64,000 bases of DNA from Clostridia bacterium (GTDB lineage: Bacteria; Bacillota; Clostridia; Christensenellales; DTU072). This document shows, one piece after another, positions 53,101 through 62,617 of the stretch. The notes below the pieces were generated by a model. The model made no database searches. It saw only the letters and a list, made by a program, of their open reading frames with translations, and had not been told where the DNA came from. Position 1 is the stretch's first letter; the number at the start of each line of letters is the position of its first letter. The translations under genes were made by a program, and so were the position numbers. Location: contig JAEDHK010000002.1 in NCBI GenBank assembly GCA_016297005.1, positions 62,001-126,000 on the forward strand, written 5' to 3'.

Positions 53101-56100
53101 ACGTACTGTCCGTCGAAGAGAACACCGGACTATCTACCGGTCTTCCCGTCTCCGTCGTTTTATCCGACCCCGAAGGCTGTCTGACCGTTGACGGCAGTCT
53201 CTGGACGGCAAGCAAGCCCGGCTCTTTCGCCGTGACGCTTTCTCAAACGGGCAACGGATATTATTATGCGGCGGATCCGCTCGAGCTGACCTTTTCCATC
53301 GTCAACAACGGCCTGACGGGGACTTCTTCGGTCGACTCCCTGTACGGCGGGCACTCTCTTCCCATGCTAACCGAATCCGATTGTCAACTGTCGTACAACG
53401 GAGAGCCGCCGCGCGGAAATCTGATCCCCTCGGACGAGAAGCTCGTCGCTTCGGAAACGGCTCTGCCTTATACCTATTACTTCACGTCCGATCCCGTTCT
53501 TGCTTCGACTACGGCCGATTTCTCTCTCGGCGAAGGAAAGACCTATTACGTCAAAAGCGGTTCTTCTTACCTTCCCGCTTCCGCAGAGTATTCTCCCTAT
53601 AAAGAGTACTTTGCGCCCGTTTACTCGGCGGATTCTTCGGTTGTTCCCGGGGCTTCCGTTTCCGGAAACGTCTATTACGAAAACGTTTTCGTCCGGACGC
53701 CCGATACCGTCTTTATCGACGGAAAAGCCTATTACCTCGCGTCGTTTGCCGCCGATACTTCCGTTCCGAACGGAAAAGTCGTCCCCGGCGGCGTTTATTA
53801 TGAGAAGCAGGAAGGCTCTTTCTTCGTAACGTCGGACGTTACGTTCGTTGCAGGCAAAACGTACTATCTGGCTTCTTACAGAGCGGCAACCGTTGTCTCC
53901 GGGAGTGCAATCGAGGGCGATTATTATGAATTCGTCGACAACGCGTATATTCTGACCGAAGACGAAGTTTTCTCCGAAGAAAAGACTTACTATCTTCTCT
54001 CTTATACCCCTTCTTCCGTCGATTACGGATACGGTATCCCGGAAGGCATCGTCTACTACGAACGGAGCGAAGACGTTTATTCGCTTACGACCGACTCCCA
54101 CTTTTCATCGGAAAAAACGTATTATCGCGTCGTCTATACTTTAGCTTCCGACATCGTCGCGGACACATCCGTTTCCGGAGAGTATTACGAACTGGACACC
54201 GACGCCTATCGTTTAACTTTCGATAACGTCTTTGACGGCGGAAAAACTTATTACGTTATGAACTACGTTCCCGTGTATTTTATTTCTGCGGGAGACGTCG
54301 CAAACGTCGATCTTTATCGTGAAAAGGGCGAGAACGGTACGCCGCTCGAAATTACCGAGGGCGATATCTTCGAGGACACCCGTTCTTACTATATCTCCGT
54401 GTGGACGGCCGAAGAAGTAACCGTCGGCGCTACTGTCGACGGAGAATGGTTTGAAAAGGCCCAAACTTCTTATGTTCTCACAACCGATACGACGTTTATT
54501 GCCGGCAAGACTTATTATATACGTCAATACATAGCGATGAGCGTTGTCACAGGACAAGCTGTCGCACAGGACGTTTACGAAAAAACGAACGGCGTTTATC
54601 GCCTTACCGAGGACGTCGCGTACGTAAGCGGAAAAGAGTATTTTTCCCTTGTTTATGCGGTCGCGGTTGTCACGGATGGGAGCGATCTGAACGGAAAAAT
54701 CTATTTTGAAAAAGAACGCGATACCTACTTCGTTACAACGGACGCGACCTTTGTCGACGGCAAAACCTATTATCGCCGCACTTTCAAGGACGTAATGTTC
54801 CTGAATAGCGGAAACCTGCCGGAAGGCGAATACTATATCGCCGTTCCCACGTATACCGCTACGACGTCGAGTCAGGAACAATACTTCCGGAAAGACGTCG
54901 TGTATCACACCGTATCTTACAGCGCCATCGATACGGCGCCCGGGACGCATATCACGGAGATCTGCTATGAAAGAACGGGCGATACGTATACGCTCACTTC
55001 CGACCGCTTTTTCTCTCCCCTGAAAACCTATTACGCGGCGAATTACGTTGCGATCGATCTGCAACCCCTCCGGGAAATCAAAAAATTCAACCGTTATTAC
55101 TTCCTTGCGCAAGGCGTGTACGAAGCAGGCGCAACTTATTACGTCTTCGACGGAACGCACATGGTCGAGGACGACGTAACCCCGGGCGACACCGCCGACG
55201 GAAGACACTACTACGCCGTTACAGACAGCGAATTCGAGCAAGGAAAAACGTACTATTATTTATCTTATCCTTTCTTAGGCAAAGCACCCGTAAAAATATC
55301 GCTTGCCGCACAAAAACCGATCGTGACCGTCTATATTTCGTCCGAATCGTCCTCCTTGTACGGCGAAGAACCGGACTTATACGACTTGATCGAAAAAATG
55401 GTTCTTTTCGACGGCGAAGAGCATATTCTTCCCCTTGCCGAGCTGAAAGCGACCTTGCCCGACCGCTTCTCGTTCGAGCTTTTATTTGCCGAGGGCGAAG
55501 AGATATCTCCTCTATCCGTCGCCGAACTGGAACCCGGCGTTTATTCTTTTGAAAACAATCAACGAGAAAACTATTCCGAACCGACGGCCTTTCTGAAAAT
55601 GACGCCCGCTACCGGCGACGAATACGCTTACGTTCTGGCGTCCGGTTCTACCGTGCATACCATTCATAAAAACAAGATCTCCGTACGTCTGCCCCAACTG
55701 AAAAAGTATTATGGCGAAAGCGTTCTTTCCGACGACGATATCGTCGAAAAATTGATTATCGAAGGCTGTCCCGACGACCTGCTCGCCGCGATCAGATACA
55801 ATCTCAGCGTTTCGGTGCAGGCTTATTCCTATTCCGCCACCGGAGAATACCCCGTCCTTCTTTTGCCGAAAGATATTCGTGCCGTGGGCACGACCATCCC
55901 CGACAAGACCTATTACGAAAAATCGGGTGACGACTATTATTTTACCTCGGATACCGTTTTTTCCGGAGACAAAACCTATTATTTATTGGTTTATGCCGAA
56001 GCGGAAGTAACAGCCGGAGAAGTCATCGATCTGGGCCGCTATTATATTCTGAATAACGACACGTATATCCATCCGGAAGAAACCGTTTTCCGCGAGGACA

Positions 56101-57311
56101 CTACTTATTATGAATTAGTCTACACGGAAGCGGATATATATACCGGAGCCACCCTCGCTTCTCTTAGCGAATACTATGATATTAAGGTCATTCACAGTTA
56201 TATCGGCGTCGATCCCATTTCCGTTTTGGTCGGCGCGCAGTCGACCGGTCACGATTACGGCAATAACGTTACCGAAATCACGCCCACCGTTTCGGTCGTA
56301 TCTCCCGCCAAACTGACGGCGGAGGAACTTCGGAAACTGCAAAACGAAGTGCTCGCGGAAACCGTAACTTATTGCGACGTGTCCTCCTATTCGGACAGCG
56401 GTTCTTATCCCATCGTCATCCGTTATAACGGGACCAACCGCAACGTCTACGTAAATATCCGCGATAACTCTTTTTATTCCGTTCGCCCCGCCAAGCTGAA
56501 CGCCGATCCTGCCTCTCCCAGCTTTACTTTCAGCGACGCTTCGGTACTGTACGATGGGAAATTACATTCCATTACCGTCTATTATAACGCTCAGTTGTGG
56601 GAAGACGTTACCATCGTTTATGACAAAGGCTCTTTCTCGGAGATCGGTAACTATCTGTACAAAGCCGTCGTTTCCAAGAAAAACTACGAGGATCTTGTTT
56701 TAACGGCAACAATGTCCATCTGTTCCAAAACCGTCGCTTCTTCCAACAAAGTAACGAATTCCGCCTCCGTCGTCATTACCGATCCGACTTGCTATAACGG
56801 CGTTAACGGAGATTATAGCGTCGTTCTTCGCTCCGTTTCGGAAGAAAACGATCTTATCGCCGTCAAAGAAAAACTGCAAGGACTCGGTCTGACCGACTTC
56901 GACGTTCTGGGCGCCTACTTCCTGGCTACATATCTCGGTACGGAGAGCTCCGAACTTGGATACTCCTCCTATAACGTAACCGTCTCTCCCGCCGATTTAA
57001 AATATCAAAGCGGCATGGCTCTGTACGGCTATTCTCACGGAGAGTTCAGAAGACTCGACTTTACTTATGAAAACGGCGCTTATTCGTTTTCCGTCAGTTC
57101 CGACTTAGAAAACAACATCGTCGATCCTCTTTCGAGTTTCGTATTCGTCAAAGAAAACAAGACGGAAGACCAAGGGGTTCAATATAAATGGATTTACGTT
57201 GTCGTTTGCGGCGTTATATTGCTGTTTGTGATCGGTATTATTCTTTCCGCGGTCGGCGGAGCCGGTAAATCAAAGAGAAGAAGCGTCCGCAGACATCACA
57301 GGTGGATGTAA
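50142..57311 (+). CDS. Giant repeat-rich surface protein (2,389 residues)
   Basis: GTG start behind GAGAGG. An N-terminal membrane segment (about 10-32) and a C-terminal helix (about 2350-2372) with a basic tail hold it in the membrane; no LPxTG motif is seen. Residues about 50-200 look like a discoidin-type sandwich. Several MBG/YDG-type domains follow (VYNGVEQAP, KYYDGTTDLF, KEYDGTAVAA, VLYDGKLHS). Three blocks of a roughly 45-residue aromatic module interrupt them (about 589-656, 1100-1710 and 1917-2013); the module reads approximately G-x-YYE-x5-Y-x-LT-x-D-x2-F-x3-KTYY. It is probably a long adhesin or stalk. Base composition matches the chromosome, not the AT-rich island to its left. Possibly co-transcribed with the MelB gene 66 bases downstream. 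Confidence 0.85.
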   Translation: MKNNTNAKKALICFVIFVVLLGLTAWFGTFALRGAEKTLFSSAEEEVEYDSYALDLSSWTAETYRNAPDFSREATLSLAGRPYTAIGYTLTTTSEQQYSIEAALYSPGLDVLRNAYLFRFSYFTRMRESTPHEVTLYASEDGRHYDEVGSVVCRATGDEFRTADIALDVPFAYLKIGVRTFYSYDNETDPTDRGLYFLSSGFALVAEKDAVFERSYFDISYDSLTFVYNGVEQAPAASVSSTVYDENDFICSVKYFDGSDPTREVEPIHAGSYVMVLSVRNRSNFVCFTEEKPFVITKSPLTVNKIDYVCNDSYVVVLHADVVDRSGRKIGKEELSLKYFTSTVNGHRAESASPVMEKPTEAFSVGIIVTSEDFVAPTENTFVAAENTIGSDPIYSLNKYYVETYCGRAFDFTQNAFFSVYGTPVAPTTPCVVTCYKIEEGSETEVPAVKDVGDYRCVMTYKGTSQEFFVTVKPRPVVAFLYTGKDIVKYYDGTTDLFDRETDTVVTTLGPADLVSYDDPDFAGEDGLIRTAEISDVVALSYSKATFARAVGNTYLSLSDPVLIGTGASNYYIHPSFHVLSAILLDKDTFEKSPGSYTKTADTYYHEGKNYVKASFARVDVSVGGTIDGEYYEKSDDTYLLTEDAVFASGKEYFSLESETVVKNNVVSIRATNAVLRSDKDENGNAITCPDKEYTPNDHTAPSVDSDVVLPCYGNGDPFSYSDVEFRFDECTVGKHALSVWLSNPALYDRYLPEVLTPTTLYGIIVPRTLSIDLASAHLFLENTDKEYDGTAVAAPRFTDLVLFDPPVGFPAFTDYVISYRSAYYSQIDVGTGLSLTIKDLTLTGLTDSAAKFLSNYTLAQVVVSGDITPKSLTVYSQTLRVFEGENPRVSTNAESDADLQKRIYTDAADAALGGTSIPATRTTSGEYVLRIDSLTGNFIIPDPGYVLIPMTVITREKARQTILTPGIGLPENSNYTLLVGSVFSLNVLSVEENTGLSTGLPVSVVLSDPEGCLTVDGSLWTASKPGSFAVTLSQTGNGYYYAADPLELTFSIVNNGLTGTSSVDSLYGGHSLPMLTESDCQLSYNGEPPRGNLIPSDEKLVASETALPYTYYFTSDPVLASTTADFSLGEGKTYYVKSGSSYLPASAEYSPYKEYFAPVYSADSSVVPGASVSGNVYYENVFVRTPDTVFIDGKAYYLASFAADTSVPNGKVVPGGVYYEKQEGSFFVTSDVTFVAGKTYYLASYRAATVVSGSAIEGDYYEFVDNAYILTEDEVFSEEKTYYLLSYTPSSVDYGYGIPEGIVYYERSEDVYSLTTDSHFSSEKTYYRVVYTLASDIVADTSVSGEYYELDTDAYRLTFDNVFDGGKTYYVMNYVPVYFISAGDVANVDLYREKGENGTPLEITEGDIFEDTRSYYISVWTAEEVTVGATVDGEWFEKAQTSYVLTTDTTFIAGKTYYIRQYIAMSVVTGQAVAQDVYEKTNGVYRLTEDVAYVSGKEYFSLVYAVAVVTDGSDLNGKIYFEKERDTYFVTTDATFVDGKTYYRRTFKDVMFLNSGNLPEGEYYIAVPTYTATTSSQEQYFRKDVVYHTVSYSAIDTAPGTHITEICYERTGDTYTLTSDRFFSPLKTYYAANYVAIDLQPLREIKKFNRYYFLAQGVYEAGATYYVFDGTHMVEDDVTPGDTADGRHYYAVTDSEFEQGKTYYYLSYPFLGKAPVKISLAAQKPIVTVYISSESSSLYGEEPDLYDLIEKMVLFDGEEHILPLAELKATLPDRFSFELLFAEGEEISPLSVAELEPGVYSFENNQRENYSEPTAFLKMTPATGDEYAYVLASGSTVHTIHKNKISVRLPQLKKYYGESVLSDDDIVEKLIIEGCPDDLLAAIRYNLSVSVQAYSYSATGEYPVLLLPKDIRAVGTTIPDKTYYEKSGDDYYFTSDTVFSGDKTYYLLVYAEAEVTAGEVIDLGRYYILNNDTYIHPEETVFREDTTYYELVYTEADIYTGATLASLSEYYDIKVIHSYIGVDPISVLVGAQSTGHDYGNNVTEITPTVSVVSPAKLTAEELRKLQNEVLAETVTYCDVSSYSDSGSYPIVIRYNGTNRNVYVNIRDNSFYSVRPAKLNADPASPSFTFSDASVLYDGKLHSITVYYNAQLWEDVTIVYDKGSFSEIGNYLYKAVVSKKNYEDLVLTATMSICSKTVASSNKVTNSASVVITDPTCYNGVNGDYSVVLRSVSEENDLIAVKEKLQGLGLTDFDVLGAYFLATYLGTESSELGYSSYNVTVSPADLKYQSGMALYGYSHGEFRRLDFTYENGAYSFSVSSDLENNIVDPLSSFVFVKENKTEDQGVQYKWIYVVVCGVILLFVIGIILSAVGGAGKSKRRSVRRHHRWM
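51895..52110 (+). repeat. Aromatic module block 1 in the giant protein
   Basis: Encodes about one and a half modules, with SYTKTADTYYHEGKNY and DGEYYEKSDDTYLLTED, placed between two MBG-like domains. Confidence 0.7.
53440..55270 (+). repeat. Aromatic module block 2 in the giant protein (about 12-13 units)
   Basis: Degenerate tandem units of about 45 residues. Conserved positions are YYE at the start, Y-x-LTTD in the middle and GKTYY at the end. Units differ at the DNA level, so they are old or selected for divergence. Confidence 0.8.
55885..56190 (+). repeat. Aromatic module block 3 in the giant protein
   Basis: About two modules (KTYYEKSGDDYYFTSD, RYYILNNDTY) that interrupt an MBG-like domain: the sequence LLPKDIRAVG before and IKVIHSYIGV after read like one domain split by an insertion. 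Confidence 0.7.
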
Positions 57312-57377
57312 AGCAAAAAAACGCCCGATTTATGAGGGATTTATATAAATTAGATTATAAAAAAGGAAGGTAAAGAA

Positions 57378-59180
57378 ATGAACACCAAACCAAAATTTTG
57401 GGACAGAATTTTTGGCGCCATTCCGGGTGATGGGGAAATGCAGTCGAAAGAAGCACTCAGCTTCTCTCTGTGCGGATTCGGTCAAAACCTGATCTGTACT
57501 ATTATCGGAAGCTACATTACCATCTTTATGACGGACGCCATAGGCTTTTCGGCGACCAGCGTAGCCATTTTGATGTTGCTTGCCCGTCTGTACGACGCCG
57601 GCAACGATCCAATCATGGGAAGTATCGTCGACCGTACCCGTACCAAATGGGGCAAATGCCGTCCTTACCTGAAATGGATGGCTTTCCCGATCGGAGCAAT
57701 GACGATCATCTGCTTCTTACCGTGGTTCCCCGCGACAACGGGTGGATTTGCGGCGCTGGCTATCATGTACCTGCTTTGGGGTATGATCTATACTGTAGCG
57801 GACGTACCGTTCTGGGGGCTTGCTACCGCGATGTGCGACGACACCTATCGCAGAGGTACCATGCTGACGGTCGCTCGTCTGTTCTGCACCGCCGGCGCCG
57901 GTATCGTTACTCTCGTCGTACCGATCATTACTTCCAACCTGACCGCTGCAGATTCCGCCATTGTTACCGGCATTCAGACGCTTATTACCAACTTGGGAGG
58001 CAACGATACCGCCGTATTCGGTGCCATCGCCAACGTAGCGCAAACGGCTAACGCTTCTACCGAAGCCGCCGTCAAGAGCGCCGTGGAGGCTCTGACGAGC
58101 GCCGGCATTTCTTTAGACAAATCGGGCGCCGAACTGTATGCCTTTATGGAAAACACCCGCATGGGAATCGGCGAGACGTTGCGTTATACCTACTTTATCT
58201 CCGCCATCGTGTGCGTCGTGATCGCCATGCCGCTGTTTATGATCGGCTTCAAAAATACAAGAGAAAGAAATCAATCTTTGACCAAAGCGCCCTCCCTTGC
58301 TCATAACTTCAAGTTATTATTCAAGAACACTCCTCTAATGTTGATCGTTTTATCCGGTATCGGCGGCGCAGGCAGAATGATGTTCAACTATACCGGCGGT
58401 CTGTACTTTGCCAAGTACGTCCTTGCCGACGTCTCTATCTTGAACGGCGCGTTGCAAGGAGAAGGCTTATATACCCTCTTTACCATGGCTGTCGTCCCGG
58501 GCGGTCTGATTGCATCCCTCCTCGTGCCTCTATGCACCAAAAAATTCGGCAAGCGTAACACTTATATCGTATCCCACCTCGTCGGCGGCGTCGCAATGCT
58601 GGCGGCTTTCCTTTACGGCGTTATTTTCGACCGAGGAAACTATGCCACGGTCGGCACTATCGTCACTCTCGTTATCGCCCTCGTCATCGCCGGTATCCCC
58701 GTCGGTTTCAGCAACGTCCTTACGTACGCCATGATCGGCGACACGGTGGAGTATCTAGAGCTCAAAACGGGTGAACGCGCCGAAGGTATCTGCTTCGCTA
58801 TGCAAACGCTCATGAGTAAGATCGGTATGGCTCTCGGAGCCTTTATCGGCGTGCTCGCATATGGTATTATTCAAGACAGAACAGAAGGCGTCAGCGTCGT
58901 CAACAACGCTTCCGCACTCACTTCCGCGGACAAAGACACTTTCTGGTATATGCTTGTTCTTATCGGTGCCATCAGCTTCTTCCTGTCCGTCATTCCGCTG
59001 TTCTTCTATAAGTTCAACGAAAAGGAACAACAAGAAGCCATCGCTATTCTGAAAGAAAGAAGAGCCAAGGCCGCCCTCGAAGCGCAAGGTGCGGAATCGG
59101 AAACGATCGCCGTCGAAAACGCAGAACCGCTGAACGACGCGTCCGAAGTCGAAGTCGTCTATGATCCCGACAAAGAATAA
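57378..59180 (+). CDS. MelB-type sugar:cation symporter (GPH family)
   Basis: A 600-residue glycoside-pentoside-hexuronide:cation symporter with twelve helices. Family marks: the helix-2 LLARLYDAGNDPIMGSIVDRT, WGKCRPYLKWM, and the later YAMIGDTVEYLELKTGERAEG. It is longer than the usual 450-480 residues: an Ala/Thr-rich insertion of about 75 residues lies between the middle helices (about 195-265), and an acidic C-terminal tail of about 35 residues follows. It imports a glycoside with Na+ or H+; the sugar is unknown. AAGGAAGG precedes the ATG. Followed after 11 bases by a small gene. Confidence 0.93.
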   Translation: MNTKPKFWDRIFGAIPGDGEMQSKEALSFSLCGFGQNLICTIIGSYITIFMTDAIGFSATSVAILMLLARLYDAGNDPIMGSIVDRTRTKWGKCRPYLKWMAFPIGAMTIICFLPWFPATTGGFAALAIMYLLWGMIYTVADVPFWGLATAMCDDTYRRGTMLTVARLFCTAGAGIVTLVVPIITSNLTAADSAIVTGIQTLITNLGGNDTAVFGAIANVAQTANASTEAAVKSAVEALTSAGISLDKSGAELYAFMENTRMGIGETLRYTYFISAIVCVVIAMPLFMIGFKNTRERNQSLTKAPSLAHNFKLLFKNTPLMLIVLSGIGGAGRMMFNYTGGLYFAKYVLADVSILNGALQGEGLYTLFTMAVVPGGLIASLLVPLCTKKFGKRNTYIVSHLVGGVAMLAAFLYGVIFDRGNYATVGTIVTLVIALVIAGIPVGFSNVLTYAMIGDTVEYLELKTGERAEGICFAMQTLMSKIGMALGAFIGVLAYGIIQDRTEGVSVVNNASALTSADKDTFWYMLVLIGAISFFLSVIPLFFYKFNEKEQQEAIAILKERRAKAALEAQGAESETIAVENAEPLNDASEVEVVYDPDKE

Positions 59181-59191
59181 AGGAGAAAACC

Positions 59192-59659
59192 ATGCTACTG
59201 GAACTTCCGCAAGATATCTATTCCGCGTCTGCCGAGTTATTGTTTCCGTCGGAAAATCCGATCGGGATCATTTCTCCCGCCAAAAAGGGCATACTTATCT
59301 ACGGCGTTAACGGAAAACTCGTGGGACAATCTTTCTTAATCGGAAAAAATCAAATGCGGATCAGTATTGCGGATGGAAGTTCTTTCGACGTAAAAAAAGA
59401 GGGACAGACGATCGATATCTGTTCCTCTCCCTTAGTCGAAGCGAAGAAAGTCGACAAAACGGACTTCTTTATTTTCGGCGATCCGAAGAACTTTCAGTAC
59501 AACCTGTACGTAAAAAAAGAAGGCGTCGTCCTTCCCGAAGAAATAGCGGTAGTGACCGAACACCTGTTCAAAGAAGGTTTCTGCTACGTCAAAATCAACG
59601 ATAACGCAAAAAACCTCTTCCTTACTCTGCTTATTTGTCTTTCTATCAATCAATTATAA
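59192..59659 (+). CDS. Uncharacterised protein, 155 residues
   Basis: It lies 11 bases after the symporter stop with AAAGGAGAAAA upstream, so it is part of that operon. No signal peptide. The sequence is mainly beta strands ending in a hydrophobic helix (LFLTLLICLSIN). This layout is reminiscent of tubby-like/LURP-one-related domains, but the similarity is weak and by eye. A regulatory partner of the symporter is possible. A strong terminator follows. Confidence 0.7.
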   Translation: MLLELPQDIYSASAELLFPSENPIGIISPAKKGILIYGVNGKLVGQSFLIGKNQMRISIADGSSFDVKKEGQTIDICSSPLVEAKKVDKTDFFIFGDPKNFQYNLYVKKEGVVLPEEIAVVTEHLFKEGFCYVKINDNAKNLFLTLLICLSINQL

Positions 59660-59671
59660 AAACAAGTAGAA

Positions 59672-59707
59672 AAAAAAGCGCGCCTCGTCTGAGGCGCGCT
59701 TTTTTCT
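59672..59707 (+). terminator. Terminator of the symporter operon
   Basis: Stem AGCGCGCCTC/GAGGCGCGCT with a GTCT loop and flanking A- and T-runs. The next 130 bases hold no gene. Confidence 0.95.
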
Positions 59708-59836
59708 ACTTATCGCATTCGTTTTTGCAAGAGGCTCTCTACGATTTAATCTTTATTTACTATCGCTCTCTTCAAGGGATTTCATTCTTTCTTCCCCTCA
59801 AACGCCGCTGTGTTTCCTTTACATGGTCAATAAACG

Positions 59837-59865
59837 ATAAAACCGCCGGAAATCGGCGGTTTTAC
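59837..59865 (-). terminator. Terminator of the calcium ATPase gene
   Basis: A 10-base-pair stem AAAACCGCCG/CGGCGGTTTT with a 5-base loop just after the stop codon of the convergent ATPase gene. Confidence 0.85.
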
Positions 59866-59883
59866 GTTGTTGTCGTTGTCGGT

Positions 59884-62553
59884 TTATTTCTTCTTTTTTA
59901 CCTTTCTTTCAATCAATTTGACAATTTCAACGAGAGGAATAATCGACGCGGAAAGGCCCATCGCCGTGAAGTATTCGGCCGCGTTGATCGTCTGGAATCC
60001 AAAAAGTCGGGCAAGGAACGGCACGTAAATGACCATGGTCGTGAGCGCAAACGCCATTGCGAAAGAGCCCCACAAGAACAAGTTCTGTTTTTTCAACTTA
60101 AAGATAGATCCTCGCTGACTGCGCATATTGAGAGAATGGAAAATTTCCGTCATGGAGAGAGTCAAAAAGGCCATCGTCATACCGTCTGCACTATCGGTGA
60201 TCGTCCAGGTATGATACTCCATATAGTGTCCGAGGAAGTAAGCAAAGAGCGTGAGGAGGCCGATCAGGACGCCTTGATAGGCTATGTCGATTCCGATGCC
60301 GTTGGAGAAGATGCCTTCTTTCGAGTCGCGCGGCGGCTTTTTCATTGCGTCGACTTCGTTTTCTTCCATAGCAAGAGACAGAGCCGGCAGACTGTCGGTA
60401 ATCAGGTTGATCCACAAAAGGTGCGTCGGTTTAAGAATGGTAAAGCCCAGAATACTGGCAATAAAGACGCTGATGACCTCGGACAGGTTACTGCCGAGCA
60501 AAAATTGGATTGCCTTACAGATATTGCTGTAAATACGTCTGCCCTCGTCCACAGCGTTGACGATGGTGGCAAAATTATCGTCGGCAAGAATCATATCGGC
60601 GACGTTCTTCGTGACGTCGGTACCCGTGATACCCATACCGATACCGATGTCGGCGCTCTTGATACTGGGCGCGTCGTTAACGCCGTCGCCCGTCATGGCG
60701 GTTACTTTTCCGCGTGCCTTCCATGCCTTGACGATACGAACCTTATGCTCGGGTTGCACGCGGGCATAGACGTTGTATTTTTCGATATTTGCGGCAAAAG
60801 TCTCGTCGTCCATCTCTTCGATCTCCGCGCCGGTAATAGCTTTGACGCCCTCGTCCAGGATGCCGAGGCTCCTGGCAATGGCAACGGCGGTATCCTTATG
60901 GTCTCCGGTAATCATGACGACGCGGATACCTGCTTCGTGACAACGCTCCACAGCTTCTTTAACTTCGGGCCGAATGGGATCGATCATGCCGACGATACCG
61001 ACAAAAATAAGATCCTTTTCCAGCGCGTCCGCGCTGAAATCGGCGGGGGAAGCGTCGTATTCTTTATAAGCGCACGCAAGAACCCGAAGAGCTTCGTCCG
61101 CCATGCGTTTGTTTTCGGCGGAAATAGCGGCGACGTCTTCTTCCGTAATAGGCCTTATGCCGTCCGCCGTCAGGATGCGACTGCATCTTCCGATAATAAC
61201 GTCGCTCGCGCCTTTGGTGTACTGAATGATCCTGCCCTCGTCGTTATGAACGGTGGACATCATCTTACGGCCGGAATCGAAGGGCGCTTCTCCGATACGG
61301 GGCGCTCTTACTTTGAGATCGTTTTTGTTTAATTCGTTTTTGAACGCGTAGTTGACCAAAGCGCATTCGGTCGGCTCGCCGACGGCGTTTCCGTCTTCCA
61401 GTTCGGCGTCCGAGCAAAGGGCCATACCGGTGGCAAGCAACGTTTTATCGGCCGTATATTCGTCAACGACGGTCATCTTGTTTTGAGTCAGGGTACCCGT
61501 CTTGTCCGAGCAAATGATTTGCGTGCAACCGAGCGTCTCGACTGCGGTCATCTTACGAATAACGGCGTTACGCTTCGACATCTTGGTCACGCCGATGGAA
61601 AGAACGATGGTCACGACTGCGGCCAGGCCTTCCGGGATAGCGGCGACAGCCAAAGATACCGCCACCATAAAGCTGTCGATAATGACGCCGACCGGCGCGG
61701 CTGTGAGCGTATTATGTACCCACGCCTGAATGAGCTCTACTCCGAAGATAATTACACAGATACCGATAATCAGATAGGTCAGGATCTTACTGAGTTGCCC
61801 GAGTTTGATCTGTAAGGGGGTTTGTTCTTTTTCCGCTTTGGCAAGGACGGCGGCGATCTTGCCCATTTCCGTCTTCATGCCCGTACCGGTAACGACTGCC
61901 GAGCCTCTGCCGTACACGACGGTACTCCCCATATAGACCATGTTTTTACGGTCGCCGAGCGAAATATCGGTAGCCGTGCCAAGTTCTATCCTGTCCGCAT
62001 GCTTATTGACGGGAACCGATTCTCCGGTGAGCGCGGCTTCTTCGATCTTCATCGAAGCGCTTTCCAGGATTCTGCCGTCGGCAGGCACAGAATCGCCCGC
62101 TTCGAGCAGAACGACGTCGCCTACCACAAGGTCTTCGCTTTTGACGTGTTCTATCTTACCGTCGCGGAGCACCTTACTTGTCGCGGCCGTCATTTCTTTC
62201 AGCGCGGCAATGGCCTGTTCGGCCTTGCTTTCCTGAATAACGCCGAGGACGGAGTTCAGTATAACGACGAACAAAATAACGAATACGTCGGTAAAACTTT
62301 CGTTCGCGCCGTTCTGGACGTTGTTATAAATTGTGATACCGGCGCTGACTGCGGCGGCAACGAGAAGCATAATGATCATCGGATCGGCAAATTGAGACAA
62401 GAACTTGACGATAAAACTGGTCTTTTTGCCTTCGGCAAGTTTGTTTTTACCGTCGCGCGCTTCTCTCTCTGCCGCTTCCGCGCTCGTTAAGCCCTTTTCG
62501 GTAGCATTGACTGCTTCCAGTACTTCTTCTTTACTTTTCAGATATTCTTTCAT
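59884..62553 (-). CDS. P-type Ca2+-transporting ATPase (type IIA)
   Basis: The start is the ATG at 62553 after GGAG. The 889-residue pump has the N-terminal cation-ATPase domain (GLTSAEAAE), TGES in the actuator domain, the phosphorylated Asp in CSDKTGTLTQN (about 350), and TGDGVNDAPSIK. Calcium-site marks are AAIPEGLAAVV in helix 4 and LWINLITDSLPA in helix 6, typical of SERCA/PMR1-like pumps such as the Listeria LMCA1. It exports Ca2+ from the cytoplasm at the cost of ATP. Transcribed apart from neighbours. Confidence 0.96.
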   Translation of the reverse strand: MKEYLKSKEEVLEAVNATEKGLTSAEAAEREARDGKNKLAEGKKTSFIVKFLSQFADPMIIMLLVAAAVSAGITIYNNVQNGANESFTDVFVILFVVILNSVLGVIQESKAEQAIAALKEMTAATSKVLRDGKIEHVKSEDLVVGDVVLLEAGDSVPADGRILESASMKIEEAALTGESVPVNKHADRIELGTATDISLGDRKNMVYMGSTVVYGRGSAVVTGTGMKTEMGKIAAVLAKAEKEQTPLQIKLGQLSKILTYLIIGICVIIFGVELIQAWVHNTLTAAPVGVIIDSFMVAVSLAVAAIPEGLAAVVTIVLSIGVTKMSKRNAVIRKMTAVETLGCTQIICSDKTGTLTQNKMTVVDEYTADKTLLATGMALCSDAELEDGNAVGEPTECALVNYAFKNELNKNDLKVRAPRIGEAPFDSGRKMMSTVHNDEGRIIQYTKGASDVIIGRCSRILTADGIRPITEEDVAAISAENKRMADEALRVLACAYKEYDASPADFSADALEKDLIFVGIVGMIDPIRPEVKEAVERCHEAGIRVVMITGDHKDTAVAIARSLGILDEGVKAITGAEIEEMDDETFAANIEKYNVYARVQPEHKVRIVKAWKARGKVTAMTGDGVNDAPSIKSADIGIGMGITGTDVTKNVADMILADDNFATIVNAVDEGRRIYSNICKAIQFLLGSNLSEVISVFIASILGFTILKPTHLLWINLITDSLPALSLAMEENEVDAMKKPPRDSKEGIFSNGIGIDIAYQGVLIGLLTLFAYFLGHYMEYHTWTITDSADGMTMAFLTLSMTEIFHSLNMRSQRGSIFKLKKQNLFLWGSFAMAFALTTMVIYVPFLARLFGFQTINAAEYFTAMGLSASIIPLVEIVKLIERKVKKKK

Positions 62554-62617
62554 AAACACTCCATCAAAACAAAAATTATTTTTGATCGTATTTTATTATT
62601 TCGATATCAGTTTTCGC

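Noticed and set aside
53440..55270. CRISPR-like array
   Set aside because: The repeats are coding, degenerate and in frame; there are no identical spaced repeats and no cas genes.
59635..61332. Plus-strand frame of 565 codons opposite the calcium ATPase gene
   Set aside because: Antisense to well-conserved P-type ATPase motifs; it begins inside the preceding terminator region.
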